Part shown: positions 18,734 through 27,147 of the stretch, in pieces | Numbering within the stretch: position 1 is the stretch's first letter | Layout of the letters: the number at the start of each line of letters is the position of its first letter | NCBI GenBank assembly: GCA_902761625.1 | Contig: CACWLH010000032.1 | Location: 2,785 to 54,560, forward strand | From: an uncultured Erysipelotrichaceae bacterium | GTDB lineage: Bacteria > Bacillota_I > Bacilli_A > Erysipelotrichales > Erysipelotrichaceae | DNA: 51,776 nt | Direction: 5' to 3' | Notes under the pieces: model-generated | Databases searched by the model: none | What the model saw: only the letters and a program-made list of their open reading frames with translations | Told to the model about the DNA's origin: nothing | Made by a program: the position numbers and the translations under genes

Positions 18734-19697
18734 TCATCTATACACTGTTTCAGCAGCCGGAAACGACCCCCGGGTCAATCTGGCTGCTGAATCAGCTCTT
18801 ATGGACCGGGTTCATAAAAATGAGATGATTCTCTACTTATGGCAGAATGACAATACGGTCGTGATCGGCCGCAATCAGAATGTCTGGAAGGAATGCAGCC
18901 TGGTCAATATTGAAAGGGATCATGTGGCGCTCGTGCGCAGAAGCAGCGGCGGCGGAGCGGTTTATCATGATCTCGGCAATCTCAATTTCACATTCATCAC
19001 CGATGATGAAAATTACGATGTTGAAAAGCAGTCGCAGGTGATTGTCAAAGCTTTGGAAAAAGCGGGGCTCAAAGCGGAAATATCCGGCCGAAATGATCTT
19101 CTTTTAAACGGCTTCAAGTTTTCCGGCAATGCCTATTATCATCACGGCGGCTATTCTTATCACCATGGAACGTTGCTGATCTCTTCAGATCTTTCGAAAA
19201 TGCCCATATATCTGAATCCGGATCCGCTCAAACTCAAAACCAACGGGGTATCATCGGTGCGAAGCAGAGTGGCGAATCTGAGTGATTTCAGAAAGGATCT
19301 GAATATCAAGCTGGTAAAAGGGCTTCTGATCAAAGCGGCAGAAGAAATCTATGGATGCAAGGCGGAAAAGATGCCTTTTCCGGATCATGACGGCCTGGAT
19401 TCCTATCTGCGTCTTTACAGCAGCAGAGAATGGATCTATGGGAAAAATCCTCCTTTTGATATCAGTCTGTCAAAACGGTTTGCATGGGGCGGCGCTGAGA
19501 TACGTCTCAGGATTATCAGGGGAATCATTCAGGACTGCATCATCCACTCAGATTCGATGGATCCGGATGAAATTGAGCGGATTGCGGAAAAACTGAAAGG
19601 CTGTGCATTTGAGCGCACGGCAATCATGCATAATATCCCGAAGGATTCACAGATCGCGCGTGATCTGAATGAATGGATCAGAGAACAGGAGTTTTAA
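18726..19697 (+). CDS. lplA: Lipoate--protein ligase
   Basis: LplA activates free lipoate with ATP and attaches it to carrier lysines, here most probably Lys64 of GcvH. The 323-residue protein contains VVIGRNQNVWKE, LVRRSSGGGAVYHDLGNLNFTFI, the lysine-containing FKFSGNAYYHHGG and GTLLISSDLSKM, followed by an accessory C-terminal domain. This is the two-domain LplA layout. ATG 18726 overlaps the gcvPB end by eight bases. Its place inside the operon means lipoylation depends on scavenged lipoate; no lipA or lipB is in the window. Confidence 0.95.
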   Translation: MIDHLYTVSAAGNDPRVNLAAESALMDRVHKNEMILYLWQNDNTVVIGRNQNVWKECSLVNIERDHVALVRRSSGGGAVYHDLGNLNFTFITDDENYDVEKQSQVIVKALEKAGLKAEISGRNDLLLNGFKFSGNAYYHHGGYSYHHGTLLISSDLSKMPIYLNPDPLKLKTNGVSSVRSRVANLSDFRKDLNIKLVKGLLIKAAEEIYGCKAEKMPFPDHDGLDSYLRLYSSREWIYGKNPPFDISLSKRFAWGGAEIRLRIIRGIIQDCIIHSDSMDPDEIERIAEKLKGCAFERTAIMHNIPKDSQIARDLNEWIREQEF

Positions 19698-19698
19698 A

Positions 19699-21060
19699 AT
19701 GAAATATGATGTCTTGATTATCGGCGGCGGTCCGGGCGGATATACAGCCGCGTTTGAAGCAGTCAATGCGAAACTGAAAACATGCCTGATTGAGGAACGG
19801 GAGATTGGCGGAACATGTCTGAACAGAGGCTGCATTCCCACCAAAACACTCGTTCATACGGCTGATCTTTACAGGGATCTTTCCGATCCGGCACATACCG
19901 CTGTGCTGGCGGATCATTTTTCCGTAGATAAAGACGCTCTTATGAACAAAAAGAATGCCATTGTCGAACAGCTGAAAAGCGGTATAGAAAAAGCCCTCAA
20001 AGCCGGAAAGATCGACGTCATCAATGGCCATGCAATGATTGAAAACAATCATGCTGTAAGCGTGAATGATGAAATCATTGAAGCAGACCATATCATCATC
20101 GCATCTGGCAGCGAGCCTGCGCGCATTCCGGTGGAAGGAAACGATCTTCCCGGTGTGATCACGAGTGATGAAATCCTGAATGAACTGCCTGCATGCGAAT
20201 CGATGGTGATTGTCGGCGGCGGTGTGATCGGCTGCGAGATGGCCGGCATCTATGAATCATTCGGCACAAAGGTGACCGTTCTGGAAGCTCTGGACAGACT
20301 GCTTCCCAATCTGGAAAGCGAGCTTGGCAGATCGCTTGCGCTGATTTTCAAAAAGCGCGGCATTGATGTTCATGCGAAATCATTCCTCAAAGCCATCCGC
20401 AGAGAAAATGATCATCTGATTGTCAGTTATGAGGAAAAGAATGAACTGAAGGAAACCGCATGCGATCTTGTTCTGATGGCAGCGGGAAGAAAGGCAAATA
20501 CCGGTCTGTTCATCCATGAAGCGCCCGCCGCTGAAAGAGGAAGATTTGTCATTGATGAACACTATATGACTTCCATGGAACATGTCTATGCGATCGGAGA
20601 CTGCGCGGCCGGATATCCCCAGCTGGCCCATACCGCCATGGCGATGGCAGTCAATGTGATCGCATTCATCTGCGGCAAAGAGAAGAAGCGCGATCTGCAG
20701 GTGATTCCTTCCGGTGTATACACGTCACCTGAAATTGCTTCGGCAGGTCTGAGTGAAGCGGAAGCGAAAGAAAAGGGAATTGAAACCGTCAGCGGCAAGG
20801 TCAACACCCTCGCCAATGCGAGAGGATTGATTGCGTCGAAAGAAAGAGGCTTTATCAAAGTGGTGGCCGAAAAGCAGAGCGGAAAACTGCTTGGCGCATT
20901 TATGATGTGTGAAAGAGCGACCGATCTGATCCAGGAGGCAGCCCTCGCAATTGAAAAAGGAATGACAGTCAGTGAAGTGCTGCAGGTCATCCACGGCCAT
21001 CCGACTTTTATTGAAAGCTTTGTCTCCGCACTGGAAGCGGTGGAAAAGAAACTCGGTTAA
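19699..21060 (+). CDS. lpdA: Dihydrolipoyl dehydrogenase (L protein)
   Basis: The L protein reoxidises the dihydrolipoyl arm of GcvH with NAD+. The 453-residue flavoprotein starts with the FAD fold YDVLIIGGGPGGY, carries the redox disulfide GGTCLNRGCIPT (Cys40 and Cys45), the NAD fold VIVGGGVIGCEMAGIY, YAIGDCAAGYPQLAHTA and the C-terminal active-site HGHPTFIESF with the His-Glu dyad. ATG 19699 follows CAGGAG and lies one base after the lplA stop; an in-frame ATG at 19669 is inside lplA and rejected. It closes the gcv operon. No lipoyl domain is fused at the N-terminus, unlike some PDH-linked forms. Confidence 0.96.
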   Translation: MKYDVLIIGGGPGGYTAAFEAVNAKLKTCLIEEREIGGTCLNRGCIPTKTLVHTADLYRDLSDPAHTAVLADHFSVDKDALMNKKNAIVEQLKSGIEKALKAGKIDVINGHAMIENNHAVSVNDEIIEADHIIIASGSEPARIPVEGNDLPGVITSDEILNELPACESMVIVGGGVIGCEMAGIYESFGTKVTVLEALDRLLPNLESELGRSLALIFKKRGIDVHAKSFLKAIRRENDHLIVSYEEKNELKETACDLVLMAAGRKANTGLFIHEAPAAERGRFVIDEHYMTSMEHVYAIGDCAAGYPQLAHTAMAMAVNVIAFICGKEKKRDLQVIPSGVYTSPEIASAGLSEAEAKEKGIETVSGKVNTLANARGLIASKERGFIKVVAEKQSGKLLGAFMMCERATDLIQEAALAIEKGMTVSEVLQVIHGHPTFIESFVSALEAVEKKLG

Positions 21061-21080
21061 AAGAAGTCGCAGTAATGTAA

Positions 21081-21110
21081 TGAAAGCTCACCGCGCGGGT
21101 GAGCTTTTCA
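21081..21110. terminator. Bidirectional terminator between lpdA and the histidine phosphatase gene
   Basis: TGAAAGCTCACC (21081-21092) pairs with the complement ending at 21110 around a GC-rich loop, with one extra base. Flanking A and T runs allow it to end the gcv operon and the convergent minus-strand gene. Confidence 0.85.
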
Positions 21111-21128
21111 GTTAATAAGGATGATATT

Positions 21129-21665
21129 TCAGAAATCAAATCTTCTGATCTCGGCATTGCCGATGCCGAAGGCTGCAAATTCCTCATTGCTCATATCATG
21201 AAAATAGGACTGGATGATCCTGGCAAGACCGTTATGCGCCGCAATCAACACCACCTGATCAGGCTTCTGGATGATTTCATCAATCACCGAATAAATCCGG
21301 TGGGCTGTTTTCAGCATGCTTTCTCCGTTTCCATAGGAACAGATGAAATTCTCCTTGGCTTTGCGGAACTCTTCGCCATTGCGCGCAGTGCCTTCATACA
21401 TTCCGAAATCCTGCTCAATCAGCCGCGGTTCCACGATCAGCGGGATCCCGGTCACCGATGAGATTGTTTCAGCCGTATGCAATGCCCGTTTCAAGGGAGA
21501 GGAAAGAATCAGATCGATTTTCAGCTGCTGATCGATGATCGCCTGGGCAGCCGCCTTTGCCTGTCCGTATCCTTTCAGTGTCAGATCGATATCCGTTTTT
21601 CCGCAGATTTTGTTTTCAACATTCCAGAGTGATTCGCCATGCCTTACAAAATAGAAATGTCCCAT
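21129..21665 (-). CDS. Histidine phosphatase family protein (phosphoglycerate mutase-like)
   Basis: The 178-residue protein starts with the RHG phosphatase motif FVRHGESLWN (His9 is the phosphorylated residue), followed by DIDLTLKGYGQA, LSSPLKRALHTAE (second Arg), a proton-donor Glu around EQDFGMYEG and the second catalytic His in VLIAAHNGLARI. It is shorter than true phosphoglycerate mutases and fits small-molecule phosphatases of the family. Start ATG 21665 is preceded on the minus strand by GGAGAAAAGAAT. It is transcribed alone, divergent from the HAD gene. Confidence 0.9.
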   Translation of the reverse strand: MGHFYFVRHGESLWNVENKICGKTDIDLTLKGYGQAKAAAQAIIDQQLKIDLILSSPLKRALHTAETISSVTGIPLIVEPRLIEQDFGMYEGTARNGEEFRKAKENFICSYGNGESMLKTAHRIYSVIDEIIQKPDQVVLIAAHNGLARIIQSYFHDMSNEEFAAFGIGNAEIRRFDF

Positions 21666-21781
21666 ATTCTTTTCTCCGTATTACCAGCTGATTATAACAA
21701 TTATGAACGTAATCGCACGTATTATCAGTGAATTGAGATGTGATGTCTGATAAAATCCATACAGATAAGAGGGAGAAAACC

Positions 21782-22624
21782 ATGAGCAAAGTGATTTTTC
21801 TGGATGTTGACGGAACATTGATTGACTATGAGGCCAAGACACCGGCTTCCGCAAAAAAGGCGGTTGAGCTGGCCCGCGCAAACGGACACAGAGTTTATAT
21901 CTGCACCGGCTGTTCAAAGGCTGAAGTGCTGCAGAGAGATCTTCCGGAACTGGACGGCATGATCGGCGCAAACGGCGGATATGTTGAGGATCATGAGCAG
22001 GTTGTCATGCACCAGAGCCTGAGCAGGGAACAGACAAAACGGGTTGTTGACTGGTGTCATGAAAGAAACATCGGATTGATTCTGGAATGCAATTCAGGCC
22101 GTTATGTCGATGACCTTTTCCTGGAACAGGGACCGGACGCATTTGCCAGATACAGAGAAGGCAAGGGGGCGGTCAATGTCAGCCGTGAGGATCAGGCAAA
22201 ACGGATCCGTGAACAGTTTTTTATTGCAAACGGTGATGATCTTTACAGAAGCGATGTGAACAAGATTTCCTTCGTGCTCAGAACATACCAGGATCATCTG
22301 GATTCCAAAGCACAATTCAGCGACATGGTTGCCAATACGTGGGGCGGCAAAGGGGAGCTTGCCATCTTCGGCGATCTCGGGCCTGCGGGCATCACCAAGA
22401 AAACAGCAATTGAAAAACTGCTTGCATACATCGGTGCGGACAGAGAGGATACGATCTCATTCGGCGATGCGAAGATCGATCTTTCGATGTTTGAGCAGTG
22501 TGCTTTCAATGTCGCAATGGGCAATGGCGGCAAAGAGATCAAGGAAGCGGCTGATTACATCACCAGCGATGTCAACGATGACGGCATTTACAATGCGTTC
22601 CGCTATCTCGGACTGATTGACTGA
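21782..22624 (+). CDS. HAD-superfamily hydrolase, Cof/IIB type
   Basis: The 280-residue cytoplasmic phosphatase has FLDVDGTLIDY (nucleophile Asp8, Asp10), YICTGCSKAEV in the Thr/Ser motif position, a lysine at ITKKTAIEKLL, and the metal-binding motif FGDAKIDLSMFEQCAFNVAMGNG. The cap between is of the C2B kind, as in Cof-like sugar phosphatases. ATG 21782 follows GGGAG; an in-frame ATG at 21740 lies over the likely -10 box (TAAAAT) and is rejected. It ends at a good terminator. The physiological substrate is unknown. Confidence 0.9.
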   Translation: MSKVIFLDVDGTLIDYEAKTPASAKKAVELARANGHRVYICTGCSKAEVLQRDLPELDGMIGANGGYVEDHEQVVMHQSLSREQTKRVVDWCHERNIGLILECNSGRYVDDLFLEQGPDAFARYREGKGAVNVSREDQAKRIREQFFIANGDDLYRSDVNKISFVLRTYQDHLDSKAQFSDMVANTWGGKGELAIFGDLGPAGITKKTAIEKLLAYIGADREDTISFGDAKIDLSMFEQCAFNVAMGNGGKEIKEAADYITSDVNDDGIYNAFRYLGLID

Positions 22625-22647
22625 CACATTCATCATCTGAAACACTG

Positions 22648-22679
22648 ACACAGAACCGGCAGACAGTTCTGTGTTTTTA
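22648..22679 (+). terminator. Intrinsic terminator of the HAD gene
   Basis: ACACAGAAC (22648-22656) pairs with GTTCTGTGT (22666-22674), followed by a run of T. Confidence 0.88.
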
Positions 22680-22696
22680 AGTTTCGTAAAAGCAGT

Positions 22697-22724
22697 TTGA
22701 ATCATTCCGCGCATACGATATACT
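22697..22724 (+). promoter_or_regulatory. Promoter of the surface protein gene
   Basis: TTGAAT at 22697-22702 and TATACT at 22719-22724 have a 16-bp spacer. The predicted start of transcription near 22731 gives a leader of about 45 bases before ATG 22777. Confidence 0.7.
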
Positions 22725-22776
22725 GAAAAAAAGAACCGACTGAAACAATACCATCCAACAGAAAGCAGGTAAGAAT

Positions 22777-25700
22777 ATGAAAAAGATAATCATCTGCGTT
22801 CTTTCGCTGTTCATGTTTTTGTTCCATGCGGGCAGTGTCAGTGCGGAAGAAAACCATTCATTGCAATGGTCTATGCCTGAGGTCAATGTCACATTCCTGG
22901 ATGAGACGGTGAATGTGCTTGACGGCATCCTGGAAATGCAGAGCGCCATCCAGGAACCGATTGCATTTGATGTGACAAGTTTTGAAGGCTTCGGTGTGGA
23001 GCCGCTCTTTAAGGTGGTGCAGATGAAAGAAGGCACCGTCAAAGAGATGGTCATGAGTAAAGAACACACATTCTCATTCAGCGCGGATCTGCTCGAACCG
23101 GAATGGCCGCTTTATATGATCGTCGCGGACAGCCGTGACAACCAGGTCATCGGTGTCGAGCAGCTTGGCATCAGAGTCAGAAAGAATGCGATTCTCTCCA
23201 AGGTGCCCGATGATCTTGGCAGTGAGTTCGGAAAGGGAATCTCACTGAATATGGACTATCTTTTACCTGGCATGGAACTGGATGTTCTGCCTTTTCTGAT
23301 TCCGGTCACCGTCAAAACATATGCCGACGGAACGATCCGTCTGGGAATCGGAACCAATTCAAGCGATCAGGAATTCTGGGAAAAGGCCGCAAACGGCGAA
23401 ATGCCTGAAGGAAAGCTGGCAAGTGATCTGAAGGAACTGTTCTATGGCGATCCGCACAATCTGGATGATATATCCAAACCGCAGAGCATGGGTGTTGTGG
23501 TCATGTTCAGCGGCTGGGCGGAAGGCAATGTCAATTCGACGGAGCCGGTTCTCGGACAGATGCAGCTGTATATCGGCACCGGTTTTTCCATCGACGGCCA
23601 ATATGGCATTTTCACATTCAATCTTTCTCTCAGCGGCGGCGCCACCGGCAAATTCGATTTCCATTTTGAATATGTGCCCGAAGAAAGCGACTATCATTTC
23701 AATACCGATCATGTTCTTGCAGGTGTCAAGGGAGCACTGGAAGCGTTCGGCGGTATCGGATGTCCGCTGGCATCGATCGGCGTCTATGGCGCCGGCAGTG
23801 TTGAATACCAGCAGGAGATGTATCCCGATCCCAAAGCGGAACATCTGATTGTCGCGGGTGAATTCGGCATCAAGGCAAAACTGTTCGGCAAGGTGCTTGC
23901 ATGTTTCAAGATCGTCTCCGGCAGTCATGATCTTGCAGAGGATATGAAGAAAAAAGTCACCGTACTCGGTGCTGATCTGAGCTCGGAAGAGTTCCGTGAT
24001 TATCTGCTGGCTAACAATTACGGAGATAACAGGGGCGTTCTTCTGGAAGGCGGCGAAGACATGAAGTGGCATGGATCGGATGTCGAAGTGCCGACAGTTG
24101 ATAATGAATGGGAAAGTGAAGCGGACTTTGCCCATCTGCTGGCGGAAGATATTTATCCGGATAATCATGTGCAGCTGGCCAACACCGGCTCCAAAGCATT
24201 GCCGGAAATGACGATGGTGTTTCTGGGCAGCGATGCTTCAAGAAAAGCAGGCAGCCGTTCTGTTCTGCAGGCCGGCTATTACAATATCGCCACCGGTTTT
24301 GTCAGTGAGCCCGTCCTTGTGCACGATGACGGCACCGCCGATTTTGAACCATATCTGTATGAAAACAAAGAAGGCAGCGCATTTCTGGTATGGAAGAATG
24401 CCCAGGAAGAACTTGACGCAGATCTGAGCTTTTCGGAAATCGCCTCAAAAACGGATATCTGTTTCTCGGAACATGGAACCGCCAATTACTGGCTGACTCA
24501 GGAGAAGGTGACATCCTATGCAGGCACAGACATCTTCGCAGCCGGGGCAAAGGTATGCAGTGATGAAAACGGCAATCCGGCTGTTTATTACTACACAAAC
24601 GATGTCAGTGATCCGGCCGGTCTTTCCGGTGTGCATGAGGTTTATATTTCGCACCGCAAAGGCGTCGATGACTGGCAGACTGAAAAGATCACGGAAGTTC
24701 AGGGCAGCGTGAATCAGCTTGATTGTTCATGTTACGGATATGGATTATGCACGGCAGTCAGCTATGAGGCGGATGGCGTCAGACGCATTGAAGTTTACAG
24801 CGGCACGGAAAAAATCTTCGAAAAAGAGAATGCCTCCAATGCAATGTTTGTCAACGCAGGCAACAGCACCGTCTATCTCACATGGTTTGAAAACGGCCGG
24901 ATTTATAAACGGATTCCGGGCGGCGAAGTCAGTGAACTGACACCGGAAAACATCATCATTCCTCAGGATGCATATGAGATTTCCGGAAACATCGGCTGCA
25001 GCGCCATCATGATCACCTCGGTATCCGCCAAAGACACCCATGGCGATGCCTTTGCATATATCAGCTATGACGGCGGCATCCGCTGGTCCAGAAGCGATCT
25101 GACCAAGATCGGTGCAAATGCCTATGTCAGCCATATCGCCGCGGCGTTCACCTATGAAAGCGAACCGGTCATTCTGTACAGTGTGCAGAATTACAATACC
25201 AACGTGGAGCTGGACAGTGAAACACTGAAAGCCAAAGAAAGCACCGGTCTGGAGGTTTTACTCGGGGCTGAGGATGAGCGCTTTACAGATACGACGACAG
25301 ATCTTTACATCAAAGCCAGAGCCGCCAACAGCCATATCCGCTTTGAAAGCGGAAAGGCGCTGGATACCGATACACTATTGCCCGGCAAACCGGTCAGATT
25401 CTCATTGAAGGTGAGAAATACCGGTCTGTATGACATTGAACATGCGGACGTTTACTGCGAAGGCGAAAAAGTCGGTGAATACAGCGGAAAGCTCGGCATG
25501 TGGGAAACAGCAGAGATCATCGCGGAAACGACAATACCGGATAATCCTCAGGATATGCTCACTTATACATTTGAAATCCAAAGCCGCGCCGACGGTCTTG
25601 CGGACAGCAGGATCAGCGTGGATGTTGATCCGGGATATCTGGAAGTGAAGACATGGCATTCCTTCCGTCATGGTGAGGAACAGATCCGCTATCAGATCCT

Positions 25701-26112
25701 CAATCACGGCTATCTGAGAAAGAATGCAAGAATGCTGATCAGGGATGAGGCGCGTGATGAAGTGCTGGATGAATGGACCGTTCCTTATGATGCGGGAGAA
25801 AAGCGTGAAGGCGAATTCCGGGCAAGAAGCGGACTGTTTGTCACAGAAGGATATGAAAATGTCACATTGTATGTTCTTCTTGACGGCGAGGAGCCCGGGG
25901 ATGAAGGTATATCCCTCAACCGCATACAGTCCATCGTTCCGCTCGAAGAAATCTATGGCCAGTCTTATGAGGAACTGAAGAATCATGAAATGATGCGGAA
26001 GGAACAAAGCTCTGGAAACGGCATTTACATCGGAGTGGGTGCCGCACTCATCGCCGCGGCGGCAGTTATTCTTTACATAAGGAAGAAAAAAGACCTGCAG
26101 ACCAAAGCTTAA
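22777..26112 (+). CDS. Large secreted, C-terminally membrane-anchored surface protein
   Basis: I do not recognise a named family for the whole 1111-residue protein. It begins with a clear signal peptide (MKKIIICVLSLFMFLFHAGS, cleavage likely after VSA near residue 23) and ends with one membrane helix (IYIGVGAALIAAAAVILYI) and a basic tail, so it is anchored with the bulk outside. The middle (residues about 480-830) is rich in short strands and contains one Asp-box, YDGGIRWS, as in beta-propellers. From about residue 870 two Ig-like or CARDB-like modules follow, one starting RFSLKVRNTG. No LPxTG motif, catalytic motif or repeat array is evident. Start ATG 22777 follows AAAGCAGG. It is transcribed alone between two hairpins. 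Confidence 0.8.
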   Translation: MKKIIICVLSLFMFLFHAGSVSAEENHSLQWSMPEVNVTFLDETVNVLDGILEMQSAIQEPIAFDVTSFEGFGVEPLFKVVQMKEGTVKEMVMSKEHTFSFSADLLEPEWPLYMIVADSRDNQVIGVEQLGIRVRKNAILSKVPDDLGSEFGKGISLNMDYLLPGMELDVLPFLIPVTVKTYADGTIRLGIGTNSSDQEFWEKAANGEMPEGKLASDLKELFYGDPHNLDDISKPQSMGVVVMFSGWAEGNVNSTEPVLGQMQLYIGTGFSIDGQYGIFTFNLSLSGGATGKFDFHFEYVPEESDYHFNTDHVLAGVKGALEAFGGIGCPLASIGVYGAGSVEYQQEMYPDPKAEHLIVAGEFGIKAKLFGKVLACFKIVSGSHDLAEDMKKKVTVLGADLSSEEFRDYLLANNYGDNRGVLLEGGEDMKWHGSDVEVPTVDNEWESEADFAHLLAEDIYPDNHVQLANTGSKALPEMTMVFLGSDASRKAGSRSVLQAGYYNIATGFVSEPVLVHDDGTADFEPYLYENKEGSAFLVWKNAQEELDADLSFSEIASKTDICFSEHGTANYWLTQEKVTSYAGTDIFAAGAKVCSDENGNPAVYYYTNDVSDPAGLSGVHEVYISHRKGVDDWQTEKITEVQGSVNQLDCSCYGYGLCTAVSYEADGVRRIEVYSGTEKIFEKENASNAMFVNAGNSTVYLTWFENGRIYKRIPGGEVSELTPENIIIPQDAYEISGNIGCSAIMITSVSAKDTHGDAFAYISYDGGIRWSRSDLTKIGANAYVSHIAAAFTYESEPVILYSVQNYNTNVELDSETLKAKESTGLEVLLGAEDERFTDTTTDLYIKARAANSHIRFESGKALDTDTLLPGKPVRFSLKVRNTGLYDIEHADVYCEGEKVGEYSGKLGMWETAEIIAETTIPDNPQDMLTYTFEIQSRADGLADSRISVDVDPGYLEVKTWHSFRHGEEQIRYQILNHGYLRKNARMLIRDEARDEVLDEWTVPYDAGEKREGEFRARSGLFVTEGYENVTLYVLLDGEEPGDEGISLNRIQSIVPLEEIYGQSYEELKNHEMMRKEQSSGNGIYIGVGAALIAAAAVILYIRKKKDLQTKA

Positions 26113-26126
26113 GAATCATGAATTCC

Positions 26127-26151
26127 AAAGCCGTCCGTCACGGGCGGCTTT
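26127..26151 (+). terminator. Hairpin after the surface protein gene
   Basis: AAAGCCGTCCG (26127-26137) pairs with CGGGCGGCTTT (26141-26151) with one G-T pair. A T-run is weak, but the stem is GC-rich and directly downstream of the stop codon. Confidence 0.72.
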
Positions 26152-26173
26152 CGATTGCCATAATGCAAAGCAA

Positions 26174-26201
26174 TTGAAAACCCTTATCGAGCCGATATAA
26201 T
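26174..26201 (+). promoter_or_regulatory. Promoter of the first nitroreductase gene
   Basis: TTGAAA at 26174-26179 and a perfect TATAAT at 26196-26201 have a 16-bp spacer, 22 bases before ATG 26224, with a GGAG site between. Confidence 0.8.
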
Positions 26202-26223
26202 TTGTTTGAAAGATGGAGATTGA

Positions 26224-27036
26224 ATGATGCAGATATATGAAATCATCAGACAGCGCCGCAGTGTGCGCACCTTTGAAAAAACAAAAATCGATCAGACCGT
26301 GCTTGAAGAACTGAAGGAATATGCGAAACAGATCAGCAACCCCTGGAACATTGAGGTGAGATTTGTCTTCATGGATGCGCAGGAATACGGACTGTCCTCA
26401 CCGGTGCTCAATGGTGAACCGATGTATATCGCCGCCCTTGTGGACCGCGTGGAACATGGCGAGGAAGCAGCCGGCTATGCTTTTGAAAAACTCATGCTCA
26501 AAGCTGTTTCAATGGGACTTGGAACAGTCTGGATCGGCGGCACCATGAAACGGGAAAACTTTGAAAAAGCATGCGGAAAGGCGGATCATGAGCGGATGCC
26601 GTGCATCACACCGATCGGCACACCTGCGAAAATGTCATTGAAGGAAATGATGATGCGCAAAGGAGTCGGGGCTGATTCACGCATGAAGAGCGAAAAACTG
26701 TTCTTCAATGAGGATATGGATCATCCGCTGAAAACGGACAATATGGATATCCATGATGCGCTGGAGGCAGTCAGACTTGCGCCGAGTGCCGTCAACAAAC
26801 AGCCCTGGCGGATCATTCTCAAAGACGGCCTGTATCATTTCTATGAAAAACATACGAAAGGCTATCTCTCGGATGCCGTCGGCGATATGCAGAAGATTGA
26901 TATTGGCATTGCCATTGCCCACTTTGATCTGGTGCTCAAAGAGCGCGGCTATGCATCTGAGCTGATCATTTCAGATCCTGAGATCCGGGTGGATGAGGAT
27001 ATGGAATACATCGCTTCGATCAAAGTTCTCAGATGA
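26224..27036 (+). CDS. Nitroreductase family protein, TM1586-like
   Basis: The 270-residue protein begins like an FMN nitroreductase (YEIIRQRRSVRTFEKTKID) and has a second half with DALEAVRLAPSAVNKQPWRI, the FMN-binding helix that normally lies near the N-terminus. This internal duplication-like layout matches the TM1586-type putative nitroreductases, in which one chain supplies both parts. ALVDRVEHGEEAAGYAFEKLML and GLGTVWIGG form the usual core. It would use NAD(P)H to reduce an unknown substrate. ATG 26224 or ATG 26227 follows GGAG. It is followed by a terminator and a new promoter, so it is not cotranscribed with the next gene. Confidence 0.85.
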   Translation: MMQIYEIIRQRRSVRTFEKTKIDQTVLEELKEYAKQISNPWNIEVRFVFMDAQEYGLSSPVLNGEPMYIAALVDRVEHGEEAAGYAFEKLMLKAVSMGLGTVWIGGTMKRENFEKACGKADHERMPCITPIGTPAKMSLKEMMMRKGVGADSRMKSEKLFFNEDMDHPLKTDNMDIHDALEAVRLAPSAVNKQPWRIILKDGLYHFYEKHTKGYLSDAVGDMQKIDIGIAIAHFDLVLKERGYASELIISDPEIRVDEDMEYIASIKVLR

Positions 27037-27061
27037 ATTGACATTGCATATAACCCGCTTT

Positions 27062-27085
27062 AAAAGGGCTGTCATCAGCCTTTTT
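27062..27085 (+). terminator. Intrinsic terminator of the first nitroreductase gene
   Basis: AAAAGGGCTG runs into TCAT and CAGCC followed by TTTTT, giving a GGCTG/CAGCC core stem extended by A-T pairs. Confidence 0.85.
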
Positions 27086-27109
27086 GCATGATTGGCAGTC
27101 TTTGTATCG

Positions 27110-27115
27110 TATAAT
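27110..27115 (+). promoter_or_regulatory. -10 box of the pRiA4b-like gene
   Basis: A perfect TATAAT lies 32 bases before ATG 27148. Candidate -35 boxes (TTGCAT, TTGGCA) are at unfavourable distances of 20 and 12 bases. Confidence 0.55.
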
Positions 27116-27147
27116 GAATTCAACAATGTTTCTTCATGGAGGTAATC

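Noticed and set aside
20725-21000. Minus-strand frame in lpdA
   Set aside because: Antisense to the catalytic end of dihydrolipoyl dehydrogenase; no binding site and no family match.
23359-24168. A 269-codon minus-strand frame inside the surface protein gene
   Set aside because: The plus-strand gene has a signal peptide, anchor and good start site. The antisense frame has none.
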